Positions 25,254 to 34,357 are shown, numbered from the stretch's first letter. The stretch is DNA of 64,000 nt from JBKHXF01 sp046566145 (GCA_046566145.1 JBKHXF010000021.1:10609-74608), one strand, 5' to 3'. The notes: generated from the letters alone by a model not told the origin. Numbers and translations: made by a program.

Positions 25254-26825
25254 GTGGCGGACCTCGACGCCGAGCTCGCAGCCGGTTACGGCTTCGACGA
25301 CGCCGCCGTCATCCTCGGTCGGCCGCTCGACCCGGACCTGCAGGGCACCCGCAACGAGCACTACGTCCAGGTGCCCCTGCGCTCCCTGACCAAGCACGGG
25401 CTCATCGCGGGCGCCACCGGCACCGGCAAGACCAAGACGCTCCAGCTCGTCGCCGAGCAGCTGTCCCGTGCGGGCGTGCCCGTCTTCCTCGCCGACCTCA
25501 AGGGCGACCTCACCGGTCTGGCCGAGCCGAGCCCCGGCGCCGGGTTCATCGACGAGCGCATGTCGGGCATGGACCTGCCCTGGACGCCGGAGTCGTTCCC
25601 GGTCGAGCTGCTGTCGATCACGGGCAACCGCGGGACGCCGCTGCGCGTGCCGGTCAGCTCGTTCGGGCCGCTGCTGCTCGCCAAGGTGATGGACTGCACC
25701 GAGGTCCAGGAGTCGGTGCTGCAGGTCATCTTCCGGTACGCGGACGAGGCCGGGCTCGCGCTGCTCGACCTCGAGGACCTCGTCGCGCTGCTCAAGCACC
25801 TCACCTCCGAGGAGGGCGAGGAGGTGCAGGCCGAGTACGGGGGGATGTCGTCGCAGACCCTCAACGTCCTGCTGCGCAAGGCCATGGAGCTCGAGACCCA
25901 GGGTGCCGAGCAGTTCTTCGGCGAGCCCGAGTTCGACGTGGCCGACCTGAAGCGGACGCGCGACGGCAAGGGCGTCGTGTCGGTGATGAACCTCACCGAC
26001 GTGCAGACCCAGCCGCGCATCTTCTCGACGTTCATGATGTGGCTGCTCGCCGAGGTGTACGAGACCTCGCCGGAGCAGGGCGACGTCGACAAGCCCGACC
26101 TCGTCTTCTTCTTCGACGAGGCCCACCTGCTGTTCGAGGGGGCGTCGAAGGCGCTGCTCGAGTCCGTCGAGCTGACCGTGCGGATGATCCGCTCCAAGGG
26201 CGTCGGGGTGTTCTTCGTCACGCAGGCGCCCACCGACCTCCCCGACGACGTGCTCGGCCAGCTCGGCAACCGGGTGCAGCACGCCCTGCGCGCCTTCACG
26301 CCCCAGGACCAGAAGGCGATGAAGGCCACCGCCCAGACCTTCCCGGTGAGCGAGCACTACGACGTGCTCGGCGCGCTGACGGGGCTCGGCGTCGGCGAGG
26401 CGCTCGTGACCGTGCTGGGACCGAAGGGCGCCCCGACCCCGTCCACCCCCACGCGGCTGATGGCGCCGGTGTCGCTGATGGACCCGGTCGACGACGCCAC
26501 CGTCGCGCGGCTGGTGGGGGAGAGCGAGCTCGCCAGCAAGTACGCGGTGGAGCTGGACCGCGAGTCCGCCGCCGAGCTCCTCGCCGCCCGCGCCGAGGCC
26601 CGCGCGAAGGCGGCGTCGGAGGTCGAGGCCGCCGAGGCCGAGCGGAAGGCGATCGAGCGGCACCACGACGAGGCGGAGCGCTCCGCCGGCCGGCGCACCA
26701 CCACGTCCCGCTCGCGGTCCCGCGAGACCGCCACCGAGAAGGCGCTGAAGTCCGCCGCCTCCTCGATCGGGCGCGAGGTCGGACGGCAGCTCATCCGGGG
26801 CATCCTCGGCAACCTCAAGCGCTAA
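25254..26825 (+). CDS. HerA-like ATPase of the DUF853 family
   Basis: 523-residue P-loop ATPase of the FtsK/HerA clade. It has Walker A GATGTGKTK (53-61), a DLKGDLTGL segment after strand 2, Walker B DLVFFFDEAHLLF (about 285-297), sensor-like FVTQAPTDLPDDVLGQLGNR, and a long basic/alanine-rich C-terminal tail (about 445-523). DUF853 proteins are called HerA-like helicases, but their substrate is unproven. GTG 25254 is preferred over GTG 25227 because it leaves the usual start ADLDAELAAGYGFD. It is followed after 9 bases by parA, so DUF853, ParA and the Cys-pair protein form one operon. Confidence 0.86.
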   Translation: MADLDAELAAGYGFDDAAVILGRPLDPDLQGTRNEHYVQVPLRSLTKHGLIAGATGTGKTKTLQLVAEQLSRAGVPVFLADLKGDLTGLAEPSPGAGFIDERMSGMDLPWTPESFPVELLSITGNRGTPLRVPVSSFGPLLLAKVMDCTEVQESVLQVIFRYADEAGLALLDLEDLVALLKHLTSEEGEEVQAEYGGMSSQTLNVLLRKAMELETQGAEQFFGEPEFDVADLKRTRDGKGVVSVMNLTDVQTQPRIFSTFMMWLLAEVYETSPEQGDVDKPDLVFFFDEAHLLFEGASKALLESVELTVRMIRSKGVGVFFVTQAPTDLPDDVLGQLGNRVQHALRAFTPQDQKAMKATAQTFPVSEHYDVLGALTGLGVGEALVTVLGPKGAPTPSTPTRLMAPVSLMDPVDDATVARLVGESELASKYAVELDRESAAELLAARAEARAKAASEVEAAEAERKAIERHHDEAERSAGRRTTTSRSRSRETATEKALKSAASSIGREVGRQLIRGILGNLKR

Positions 26826-26834
26826 GGGGGGCTC

Positions 26835-27779
26835 GTGACCGCGACCGTGATCGCCTTCGCCAACCAGAAGGGTGGCGTCGGCAAGACCACGACGACGCTC
26901 AACGTCGCCGCCGCGATGTCCGAGCTGGGGCTCGCGGTGCTCGTGGTCGACCTCGACCCGCAGGCGTGCCTGACGTTCTCGCTCGGGTACGACCCCGACA
27001 CGATCACCCCGTCGCTGCACGACACCATCGTGGGACGGTCCACGCTCGCCGAGACGATCGTGCAGCACGAGGAGGTCGACGTCGCGCCGGCGACGATCGA
27101 CCTCGCCGGCGCCGAGGTCACGCTCCTGTCGCGGACCGGGCGGGAGTACCTGCTGCGGGGCGAGCTGTCGGACCTGCTCGAGTCGTACGACGTGGTGCTC
27201 GTCGACTGCGCACCGTCGCTCGGCGTCCTCACCATCAACGGGCTCACCGCCGCCGACCAGGTCGTCGTGCCGGTGCAGTGCGAGACCCTCGCCCACCGCG
27301 GGGTCTCCCAGCTGCTCGAGACCATCGCCGACGTCCGCCGGCTCACCAACCGCTCGCTGGAGGTCCGCGGGCTCGTCGCGACCATGTTCGACCCGCGGAC
27401 CAGCCACGCGAAGGAGGTCCTGCGCGACCTGCTCGCCCGCTACGAGCTGCCGCTCATCGGCGCGCCGGTGCGCAAGTCGATCCGGTTCGCCGAGGCGCCC
27501 ACCGACGGTCGCTCGCTGCTCGCCGGCGGCGTCGACGTGCCGGGCGCCGCCGCCTACCGGACCATCGCGCTCGAGCTCCTCGGCCGGGAGGTCCCCGAGC
27601 ACCTCTACGACGACGCCGGCTGGGACGCCCGCCGGCGCGAGGACGTGCTGTCGTTCGGCGCCGCCCCCGGCGGCCCCGGGGCCGCCGTCACCGGGGCGCC
27701 CGACGCGCACGGTCCCGACCCGGACGACGACCCCGACGCGATCTCGGTGGTGGACCTCGAGGAGCGGGCCCGTGGCTGA
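26835..27779 (+). CDS. ParA/Soj-family ATPase
   Basis: 314-residue ParA-type ATPase: deviant Walker A KGGVGKTTT (12-20), VVDLDPQACLT (Walker A'), VLVDCAPSLGVLT (Walker B) and the PVQCETLAHRGVSQLL segment typical of chromosomal Soj proteins. A C-terminal extension after about residue 250 is acidic and proline-rich. ParA proteins form ATP-dependent dimers that position DNA or protein cargo. No parB or parS site is visible nearby, so the cargo may be a protein. GTG 26835 follows an AAGGGGGG stretch. Its stop overlaps the next start. Confidence 0.9.
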   Translation: MTATVIAFANQKGGVGKTTTTLNVAAAMSELGLAVLVVDLDPQACLTFSLGYDPDTITPSLHDTIVGRSTLAETIVQHEEVDVAPATIDLAGAEVTLLSRTGREYLLRGELSDLLESYDVVLVDCAPSLGVLTINGLTAADQVVVPVQCETLAHRGVSQLLETIADVRRLTNRSLEVRGLVATMFDPRTSHAKEVLRDLLARYELPLIGAPVRKSIRFAEAPTDGRSLLAGGVDVPGAAAYRTIALELLGREVPEHLYDDAGWDARRREDVLSFGAAPGGPGAAVTGAPDAHGPDPDDDPDAISVVDLEERARG

Positions 27780-28116
27780 CGGCGACCGCGCCGGCGGCGC
27801 GCGCAGCGACCGGCTCGACCGCGTCCAGCGGCCCGACGGCAGCCGCCACCGGCCGCACGAGGGCAAGGAGGCGCTCTACTCGACCGCGCCGACGGCGGCC
27901 CCGTCCAGCCAGGTGCTGCTCGTGTGCCGCCGCTGCGACGTCGAGTCCGGCCTCAGCGTGCTGGAACTGACGAAGCTCGCCGCACCGCCGTTCGTGTGGA
28001 ACCCGGTGACCGGGTTCCTGTGGGCCCGGTGCCCCGCGTGCCAGCGCCGCTCCCGGCTCCACGTGCGCAAGGGCCAGGCCCTGCGCGCACTGCTCGACCG
28101 CACGCCCCGCCGCTGA
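27772..28116 (+). CDS. Small cysteine-pair (zinc ribbon-like) protein
   Basis: 114 residues with CRRCD and CPACQ separated by about 35 residues, the spacing of a zinc ribbon, and a basic C-terminus (LHVRKGQALRALL). The N-terminal third is polar and disordered. GTG 27772 overlaps the parA stop by 8 bases, indicating coupled translation. I do not recognise a named family. Zinc binding is inferred from the two CxxC pairs; function may be as adaptor to the ParA or DUF853 protein. Confidence 0.75.
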   Translation: MADGDRAGGARSDRLDRVQRPDGSRHRPHEGKEALYSTAPTAAPSSQVLLVCRRCDVESGLSVLELTKLAAPPFVWNPVTGFLWARCPACQRRSRLHVRKGQALRALLDRTPRR

Positions 28117-28169
28117 CCGAGCGCGATCGGCCCCGGCCCCCTCCCGTCCACCCCTCCCGCGGAGCCCAC

Positions 28170-29897
28170 GTGTCCCTCCTCGAGACCGCCACGTCCCTGA
28201 CCGAGCGCTACCGCGACCTCGTGGTCGCCCACCAGCCGGTCGAGGCGACCGCCATCGGGCTGCACGACGGCGACCACGAGCTGCCCGACCTCGACCCGGC
28301 CGCCGTCGACGGCTGGACGCGCGAGGTCTCGGGGCTGCTGCGGGAGGTCGAGGCCGTCCGGGTCGGGATCCCGGACGACGCGACGGGCGACGACCGCGAG
28401 GCCGCCGGTGACCTCGAGCTGCTCGCCCTCGCCCTCGACGCCGAGCGGTTCCAGCTCGAGGAGCGCCGCTCGCTCGAGACCGACCCGCTCGCCGCGATCG
28501 GCGTGGCGGCGTCCGGGATCCACGAGCTGCTGCGCCGCACCGACCTGCCGCCGGCGGACCAGGCCCGGCTCGTCGCGGCGGCCGCGGCCCGGGCGCGCCG
28601 CATCCCCCACTTCGTCGAGCAGGCCGGCCGCCTGCTGGCCTCGTCACCGGAGCCGCACCTGCAGGTCGCCCGGGGCCGCCTCGCGGGGCTCGTCGGTCTG
28701 GTCCGAGACGAGCTGCCGGCGCGTGCCGACGCCGCCGGCGCGGACGTCGGGGAGGCGCGCGACGCCGGCGCCGCCGCGGCCGACGCCCTCGAGGCCTACG
28801 CCGCGCTGCTCGACGAGCTCGCCGAGGAGCCGGCGGCCGACTGGCGGCTCGGACCGGAGCAGCACGCCCGGGCGCTGCGGACCGCGCTGGGCAGCCCGAT
28901 GTCCGCACAGGAGGTCGAGCGACGCGCCGGCTCCTGGCTCGAGCACGTCACCGAGGTGCTCGCCGAGCACGCCGGCGCGTTCCTCACCGACCGTGGCGCC
29001 GACGTGCCGACCGACGCCGCCGAGCGGACCCGGGCGGCGCTCGCCCTGCTCTCGACCGAGACCGTGGACCGCACCGCGCTGGTCGAGGAGGCGACCCGGG
29101 CCGTCGACGCCGCCCACGCGTGGGCGGAGGCCGAGGGGCTCGTCGACCTGCCCCCGCGGGAGCTGCTGACCATCACCGAGGTGCCCCGGTTCCTCCAGGG
29201 CGTCGCCGTCGCGTTCATCACCGCGCCGCCGGCGTTCGAGCCCGAGTCGGGCTGCACGTACTACCTCTCGCCGGTGCCCGACGAGTGGGACGAGGAGCAG
29301 GCGCGGTCGTTCCTCGCGGAGTACCACCGCCCGGCGCTGCACGACCTCGCCCTGCACGAGGCGGTCCCCGGGCACTGGGTCCAGCTCGAGCACGCCGCCC
29401 GGCACCCGCGGCTCGCCCGCCGGTGGCTCATCTCCTCGGCGTTCGCGGAGGGCTGGGCCGTGTACGTGGAGCGGGTCGCCGTCGAGCGCGGGTTCGGTGC
29501 GGGGATCGCGGGCCTCGACCCGGTCGCCTACCGGCTCAGCCAGGCGAAGCTGGAGCTCCGCCTCGCGACGAACGCGCTGCTCGACGTCGGCCTCCACGCC
29601 GGGGACCTCGACGACGACGGGGCGATGGAGCTCCTCGTCGGGCGCGCGTTGCAGGAGCAGGCCGAGGCCGCAGGCAAGCTCGTGCGCGGCAAGGTGACGG
29701 CCGGACAGCTCTGCTCGTACTTCGTGGGCGGGGAGGAGCTGCGGGACCTCGCCGACGCCGAGCGGGTCCGCGCCGGCGGTGCGCTCGACCTGCGCGGGTT
29801 CCACGCGAAGGTGCTCAGCCACGGGACCCCGACCACGGCCACGGTCGCCGCGGCGCTGGCCGACCCGAGCGCGGAGGTCCGGCGCCCCTTCGCCTGA
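28170..29897 (+). CDS. DUF885 family metallopeptidase-like protein
   Basis: 575-residue, mostly helical cytoplasmic protein of the DUF885 family. The gluzincin-like motif HEAVPGHW (about residue 395) and the downstream SSAFAEGWAVYVER supply the expected metal ligands (two histidines and a glutamate). Family members are thought to be zinc carboxypeptidases or dipeptidases; the substrate here is unknown. GTG 28170 is preceded by GGAG at 6 bases and begins the conserved VSLLETATSLTERY. It follows the Cys-pair gene by 53 bases and may belong to that operon. Confidence 0.83.
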   Translation: MSLLETATSLTERYRDLVVAHQPVEATAIGLHDGDHELPDLDPAAVDGWTREVSGLLREVEAVRVGIPDDATGDDREAAGDLELLALALDAERFQLEERRSLETDPLAAIGVAASGIHELLRRTDLPPADQARLVAAAAARARRIPHFVEQAGRLLASSPEPHLQVARGRLAGLVGLVRDELPARADAAGADVGEARDAGAAAADALEAYAALLDELAEEPAADWRLGPEQHARALRTALGSPMSAQEVERRAGSWLEHVTEVLAEHAGAFLTDRGADVPTDAAERTRAALALLSTETVDRTALVEEATRAVDAAHAWAEAEGLVDLPPRELLTITEVPRFLQGVAVAFITAPPAFEPESGCTYYLSPVPDEWDEEQARSFLAEYHRPALHDLALHEAVPGHWVQLEHAARHPRLARRWLISSAFAEGWAVYVERVAVERGFGAGIAGLDPVAYRLSQAKLELRLATNALLDVGLHAGDLDDDGAMELLVGRALQEQAEAAGKLVRGKVTAGQLCSYFVGGEELRDLADAERVRAGGALDLRGFHAKVLSHGTPTTATVAAALADPSAEVRRPFA

Positions 29898-29916
29898 ACG
29901 GTCGGGGCGTGTGCGG

Positions 29917-32037
29917 TCAGGGCAGGTGCTCGACCCGGACGCGGCGGTTGAGCTGCGGCTGGCCCTCGCCGCGGGCGTCGTCGCCCTGCTGCGTGGGGAC
30001 CATGCCGGGGATCACGTCGCGGGCGCTGCGGACCGGCTCGCTGCGGCTGCCGCCCTTGCGGCTGCCGTTGCGGTCGCTCCCGCCGCGGCTCCCGCCCCGG
30101 TCGCTGCTGCGGTCGCTGCTGCGCTTCCGGTCGCCGCTGCTGCGCTCCGAGCGGCCTGCGTCGTCCCGGCCGCTGCGACCGTCGGCGCTGCCGCCGCCAC
30201 CGCTGCGGCTCCGCGACCGGCGGGCGCGGCCCGCGTCGTCCTTCGCGTCCTCGCGCGACCCGTCGTCGTCGCGCGTGTCGCGCTGGCGGGAGCGGGTGGG
30301 CTGGTCGTCGGGGGTGCGGTCGCCACGGTCCCGGGCCCGAGCGCGCGGGCGGTCGCTGCCGACGTCGTCGCGGGCGCGCCGGTCCGTGCTGCGCGCCTCG
30401 TCCTTCGCGGAGTCGTCGCCGCCATCGGTGTCGCGGGTGCGGCTTCGGGTGCGGGTCCGCACCACCTCGGCCTTCTCGTCCCGCTCGCCGAGCCGGGGCG
30501 GGTCCTCGGCGGTCGCGCCGCCCTGGCTCCGCTCGGTGGCGTCGGTGCGCTCGGTCGCCTCGGCGCGGTCGCGACGGGGACGCTCCCGGTCCGCGGTGGC
30601 GTCGCTGCCGCCGCCGGCGCTGCGTCGCGACGACTTCGGGCGCCCGTCGGTCTCGGGGCGCTTGCGGTCACGGTCGCGGTCGGAGGACGAGCGGCCGGAA
30701 CCGCGCCCCTCCGAGCGGTCCGACGAGCGGCCCGAGGAGCGGTTCGACGAACCGCCGCGGGAGCCGCCGCCACCCTTGCGGGACAGGTGGGCCCACGGGG
30801 TCTCCGCGGGCAGGTCGAAGCGTGCCGTCAGCTCGTCGGAGGTCGAGAAGACCTCGAGCAGCTCGGTCTCGGCCTTCACGGCCTTGCGGATCACGTTCAG
30901 GCGGTCGACCTCGTTGAACTCCGCGAACGTGACCGCGACGCCCTTCGCGCCCGCGCGGGCCGTGCGGCCGATGCGGTGGAGGTACATCTTCTCGTCGTCG
31001 GGGCAGTCGTAGTTCACGACGTGCGTGACGTTGTCGACGTCGAGCCCGCGGGCCGCGACCTCGGTCGCGACGAGCACGTCGACCTTGCCGTCGCGGAAGG
31101 CGTCCATGTTCTTCTCGCGGGTGCCCTGGCGCAGGTCCCCGTGGATCGCGATGGCCTTCGTGCCGAGGGTCTCGAGCTCGTCGACCAGACGGTCCGCCAT
31201 GTGCTTGGTGCGGGTGAAGACGTAGACGTTGCCACGACCAGGCGACTGCAGGATGCGGGCGAGGACGCGCGGCTTGTCCATGCGGTGGACGAGGAGGAAG
31301 TGCTGGTCGACCGTCGGGGCGGTCTCGCGCTCCTCGGCCTCGGCACGCATGAAGGTCGGCTGGGTCATGTAGCGGCGGGCGAGCTTCACCACGGCCGTCG
31401 GCATGGTCGCCGAGAACAGCATGGTGTGGCGCTTCTCGCCGGTGCAGGCCTCGATGAGGCGCTCGACGTCGGGCAGGAAGCCCATGTCGAGCATCTCGTC
31501 GGCCTCGTCGAGCACCAGCTCGGTGACGCCCGAGAGGTCGAGGTTGCCGCGCCCGAGGTGGTCGAGCAGGCGGCCCGGGGTGCCGACGACGACGTGCACG
31601 CCCGAGGTCAGCGCCTCGATCTGCTCGTCGAAGCCGACGCCGCCGTAGACGGACTGGATGGTGAGGCCGCGGGCGGCGCCGACGGCGAGGTCGTCGGTGA
31701 CCTGCAGGCACAGCTCGCGGGTCGGGACGACCACGAGGGCCTGGGTCCGTGCGACCGTCGGGTCGATGCGCTGCAGCAGCGGGAGCCCGAAGCCGAAGGT
31801 CTTGCCGGTCCCGGTGCGGGCCTGGCCGATGATGTCGGCGCCCTTGAGGGCCATCGGGAGCGTGAGCTCCTGGATGGGGAAGGGGTGGACGATGCCCTGG
31901 GCCTCGAGCGCGTCCGTGAGGGAGGCGTCGAGCCCGAAGTCCGAGAAGCGCTTCGTCGGCGCCGTCGGCGCCGGTGCGGTCTCGTTCGTCTCGGTGGGGG
32001 GGTCCTGCTCGGTCGTGGGGTCGGTCTGGTCGGTCAC
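29917..32037 (-). CDS. DEAD-box RNA helicase with long disordered tail
   Basis: 706 residues. The helicase core (about 25-415) holds the Q motif (FPIQELTLPMAL), motif I ARTGTGKT, PTRELCLQV, TPGRLLDH, DEAD in LVLDEADEMLDMGF, SAT, and the C-terminal motifs ATEVAARGLDVD and HRIGRTARAG. Residues from about 422 to the end form a 285-residue arginine/serine/aspartate/glycine-rich tail. It remodels structured RNA; ribosome assembly or cold adaptation is likely. GTG 32037 is preferred (GAGGA upstream). A TACCGT at 32206-32211 (minus) implies a leader near 165 bases, the sort of long leader known for cold-induced helicases. Confidence 0.9.
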   Translation of the reverse strand: MTDQTDPTTEQDPPTETNETAPAPTAPTKRFSDFGLDASLTDALEAQGIVHPFPIQELTLPMALKGADIIGQARTGTGKTFGFGLPLLQRIDPTVARTQALVVVPTRELCLQVTDDLAVGAARGLTIQSVYGGVGFDEQIEALTSGVHVVVGTPGRLLDHLGRGNLDLSGVTELVLDEADEMLDMGFLPDVERLIEACTGEKRHTMLFSATMPTAVVKLARRYMTQPTFMRAEAEERETAPTVDQHFLLVHRMDKPRVLARILQSPGRGNVYVFTRTKHMADRLVDELETLGTKAIAIHGDLRQGTREKNMDAFRDGKVDVLVATEVAARGLDVDNVTHVVNYDCPDDEKMYLHRIGRTARAGAKGVAVTFAEFNEVDRLNVIRKAVKAETELLEVFSTSDELTARFDLPAETPWAHLSRKGGGGSRGGSSNRSSGRSSDRSEGRGSGRSSSDRDRDRKRPETDGRPKSSRRSAGGGSDATADRERPRRDRAEATERTDATERSQGGATAEDPPRLGERDEKAEVVRTRTRSRTRDTDGGDDSAKDEARSTDRRARDDVGSDRPRARARDRGDRTPDDQPTRSRQRDTRDDDGSREDAKDDAGRARRSRSRSGGGGSADGRSGRDDAGRSERSSGDRKRSSDRSSDRGGSRGGSDRNGSRKGGSRSEPVRSARDVIPGMVPTQQGDDARGEGQPQLNRRVRVEHLP

Positions 32038-32248
32038 GTGGGCGTGTCGTTCCTCGTCGTGCGCCCGTCGTGGGACCCCGTGGGGGTGGGTGGGCGACGT
32101 GGTGTCGCACGTCCCGGTCCGAGCGCGCTCTGGCGTCGCGGACACGCGGCGGAGGGAGGGGGCACGAGTGCCCGCGACTGCCGCGGTCCGACGTGGATGG
32201 CCCCCACGGTACCAGCGCGGGGGAGCCCGGCCCGGGTGGGGACCCCGC

Positions 32249-32845
32249 TCAGCGCGCGCCGAGGCCCCGGAAGCCGAGCCACACCAGGTCGGTGAGCCGG
32301 TCGACCACGACCTCGCGGGGCACGTCCTGCTCGGCGAGCCAGCGGTCGCCGACGAGCTGGACCATGCCGACCAGCGCCCGTGCCCACGTGGGGGCCGCGT
32401 CGGTCGGGACGCCGGCGGCCGCGAGCTCCTCCGCCAGCGCCAGCGCGACCGCGGCCGTGATGCGGTCGACGACCTCCCGCATCGCGGCGTGCACGTCGTT
32501 GCCGTCGCCGGCGCTGCGGCGGGCGACGAACCAGTACGTCCGCGGCGCCCGCTCGAGCGCCGCGAGGTACGTGTCGATGGTCGTGCGGATGCGGGACCGG
32601 GGGGTGCGCCGCCGGGCGAGCTCCGTGGTGATCTCGGCGGCGAGCTCGGCGGCGACGCGCTGCGCGTGCGCCGCGAGCAGGCCCTGCTTGTCCCCGAAGT
32701 GGCGGTACAGCACGGGCTTGGTGATGCCCGCGCCGGCGGCGAGCGCCTCCATCGAGGCGTCCGGCCCCTCCTCGCGGATCACCGCGTCGACCGCGTCGAG
32801 GAGCTCCTCGCGGCGGTCGGCGCGCGTCGTCCCGGTCCCGCTCAC
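32249..32845 (-). CDS. TetR-family transcriptional repressor
   Basis: 198 residues. The N-terminal TetR HTH (about 10-55) contains REELLDAVDAVIREEG, SMEALAAGAGITKPVLYRHF and DKQGLL, followed by a helical ligand-binding domain. GTG 32845 is chosen because GGAGG precedes it by 6 bases; ATG 32872 would add nine residues without a better signal. It is divergent from an acyl-CoA dehydrogenase, with a 17-base palindrome between them, so it probably represses both itself and that gene, with an acyl-CoA or related ligand. The ligand is inferred from context only. Confidence 0.87.
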   Translation of the reverse strand: MSGTGTTRADRREELLDAVDAVIREEGPDASMEALAAGAGITKPVLYRHFGDKQGLLAAHAQRVAAELAAEITTELARRRTPRSRIRTTIDTYLAALERAPRTYWFVARRSAGDGNDVHAAMREVVDRITAAVALALAEELAAAGVPTDAAPTWARALVGMVQLVGDRWLAEQDVPREVVVDRLTDLVWLGFRGLGAR

Positions 32846-32907
32846 CCGTGGCCTCCGCACCCACGCGGCCATCGTCGGCCGCCCCGGCGCACCGCCGGGA
32901 TGGACCG

Positions 32908-32936
32908 ATGCTAGCGCGTCGTGTTACCGTTGGTAA
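32908..32936 (-). promoter_or_regulatory. Predicted promoter of the tetR gene
   Basis: Minus-strand TTACCA (32936-32931) and TAGCAT (32913-32908) are spaced by 17 bases, a standard -35/-10 arrangement 62 bases upstream of the tetR start. The -35 lies inside the palindrome at 32922-32938, implying autorepression. Confidence 0.6.
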
Positions 32937-32938
32937 CA
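32922..32938. promoter_or_regulatory. Palindromic operator, probably of the TetR regulator
   Basis: TGTTACCGTTGGTAACA has perfect 7-base arms around GTT. It is the most AT-rich patch of the intergenic region, lies midway between the divergent starts (76 bases from tetR, 74 from the acyl-CoA dehydrogenase) and covers the predicted tetR -35. This is the size and placement expected of a TetR dimer site. Confidence 0.7.
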
Positions 32939-33012
32939 GCCACGTCCCCCCGGGCGTGGCCCCACACGTCGACACGACGCCGGCGCGGCCGCCGGTCGGG
33001 AGGAAGCACGAG

Positions 33013-34254
33013 ATGGCGTTCGACCTCAGCCTCACCGAGGAGCAGCAGCAGGCGCGCAAGTGGGCGCACGACTTCGCCCAGAAGGAGATGCGCGAGGCGA
33101 CCGTCGAGGGCCTGCCGGCGCACCGGTACTACGACGAGGAGGAGACCTTCCCGTGGCCCATCGTGCAGAAGGCCGCCGAGGTCGGGCTGTACGGGATGGA
33201 GTACTACCAGATGGCCGGCCAGGACACGACCGGCATCACGTCGGCGCTCGTCCTCGAGGAGGTCTTCTGGGGCTGCGCCGGCATCGGCCTCGCGATCTTC
33301 GGTTCCGGCCTGGCGCTCGCGGGCCTCGCGTCCTCCGGCACCGGCGAGCAGATCGCCGAGTGGGCGCCGCGCATCTTCGGCACCCCGGGTGACGTGAAGG
33401 TCGGCGCGTACGCCGTCTCCGAGCCGGGCGCCGGCTCCGACGTCAGCAAGATCCGCACCCGCGCCACGAAGGTCGAGGGCGGCTGGCTCCTCAACGGCGA
33501 GAAGATCTGGATCACCAACGGCGGCATCGCCGACGTCCACGTCGTCGTCGCCACGGTCGACCCGGGCATCGGGCACCGCGGCCAGGCGTCGTTCATCGTG
33601 ACCTCCGACGCCGAGGGCTTCGCCGAGACCAACAAGACCAAGAAGCTCGGCATCCGGGCGTCGCACACCGCGGAGCTGGCCTTCACCGACTGCTTCGTCC
33701 CGGACGAGCAGCTGCTCGGCGGCCAGGACAAGCTCGACGCCAAGATCGCCTCGGCCCGCAACCCCGACGCGGCCAGGAAGTCGAAGTCCGGCGCGCTGTC
33801 CACCTTCGAGGCGACGCGCCCGATGGTCGGCATCCAGGCCGTCGGCATCGCCCGCGCCGCCTACGAGGCGAGCGTGAAGTACGCGCTCGAGCGCGAGACC
33901 TTCGGCGTGCCGATCATCCGTCACCAGGCGATCGCCTTCAAGCTCGCCGACATGGCGACCGAGATCGACGCCGCCCGGCTGCTGTGCTGGCGCGGCATCA
34001 ACATGGGCACGACCTGGCAGGAGTTCAAGACCGGCGAGGGCTCGATGGCCAAGCTCAAGGCCGGCCGCGTCGCCGTCTGGGCCACCGACGAGGCGATCCA
34101 GATCCACGGCGGGTTCGGCTACAGCCGCGAGTTCGACGTGGAGAAGTTCCACCGCGACGCCAAGATCTACGAGATCTTCGAGGGCACCAAGGAGATCCAG
34201 CAGCTCGTGATCTCCCGCGCCATCGCCCGCAACGCCGGCGGCGAGGGCGCCTGA
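33013..34254 (+). CDS. Acyl-CoA dehydrogenase, probably TetR-controlled
   Basis: 413-residue acyl-CoA dehydrogenase. FAD/substrate segments are AYAVSEPGAGSDVSKI and WITNGG; the C-terminal helical domain has RETFGVPI, QIHGGFGYSREF and the end segment IFEGTKEIQQLVI. In short-chain type enzymes the glutamate of the last block acts as base. The N-terminus (QKEMREATVEGLPAHRYY) differs from the other dehydrogenases of this window. ATG 33013 follows GGAGGAAGC within a suitable distance. It is divergent from a TetR gene with an operator between, and a strong hairpin ends the transcript. Confidence 0.92.
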   Translation: MAFDLSLTEEQQQARKWAHDFAQKEMREATVEGLPAHRYYDEEETFPWPIVQKAAEVGLYGMEYYQMAGQDTTGITSALVLEEVFWGCAGIGLAIFGSGLALAGLASSGTGEQIAEWAPRIFGTPGDVKVGAYAVSEPGAGSDVSKIRTRATKVEGGWLLNGEKIWITNGGIADVHVVVATVDPGIGHRGQASFIVTSDAEGFAETNKTKKLGIRASHTAELAFTDCFVPDEQLLGGQDKLDAKIASARNPDAARKSKSGALSTFEATRPMVGIQAVGIARAAYEASVKYALERETFGVPIIRHQAIAFKLADMATEIDAARLLCWRGINMGTTWQEFKTGEGSMAKLKAGRVAVWATDEAIQIHGGFGYSREFDVEKFHRDAKIYEIFEGTKEIQQLVISRAIARNAGGEGA

Positions 34255-34279
34255 CCCGAGCCGCCACCTGCGACACCAC

Positions 34280-34312
34280 GACGAGGCCGCCCCGAGCACG
34301 GGCGGCCTCGTC
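34280..34312 (+). terminator. Hairpin terminator after the acyl-CoA dehydrogenase
   Basis: GACGAGGCCGCCC pairs with GGGCGGCCTCGTC (13 pairs) around a 7-base loop, starting 25 bases after the stop codon. It also stands 45 bases beyond the end of the convergent proline-rich gene. Confidence 0.8.
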
Positions 34313-34357
34313 ACGTCGGGGATCGGGTCCGGTCGCCCCTGCGGTCGGCGCGTCCCG

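Noticed and set aside
26835..27779. Plasmid or integrated element suggested by parA
   Set aside because: No parB, replication, integrase or att-like sequence accompanies it, and neighbours are housekeeping-type chromosomal genes of the same composition.
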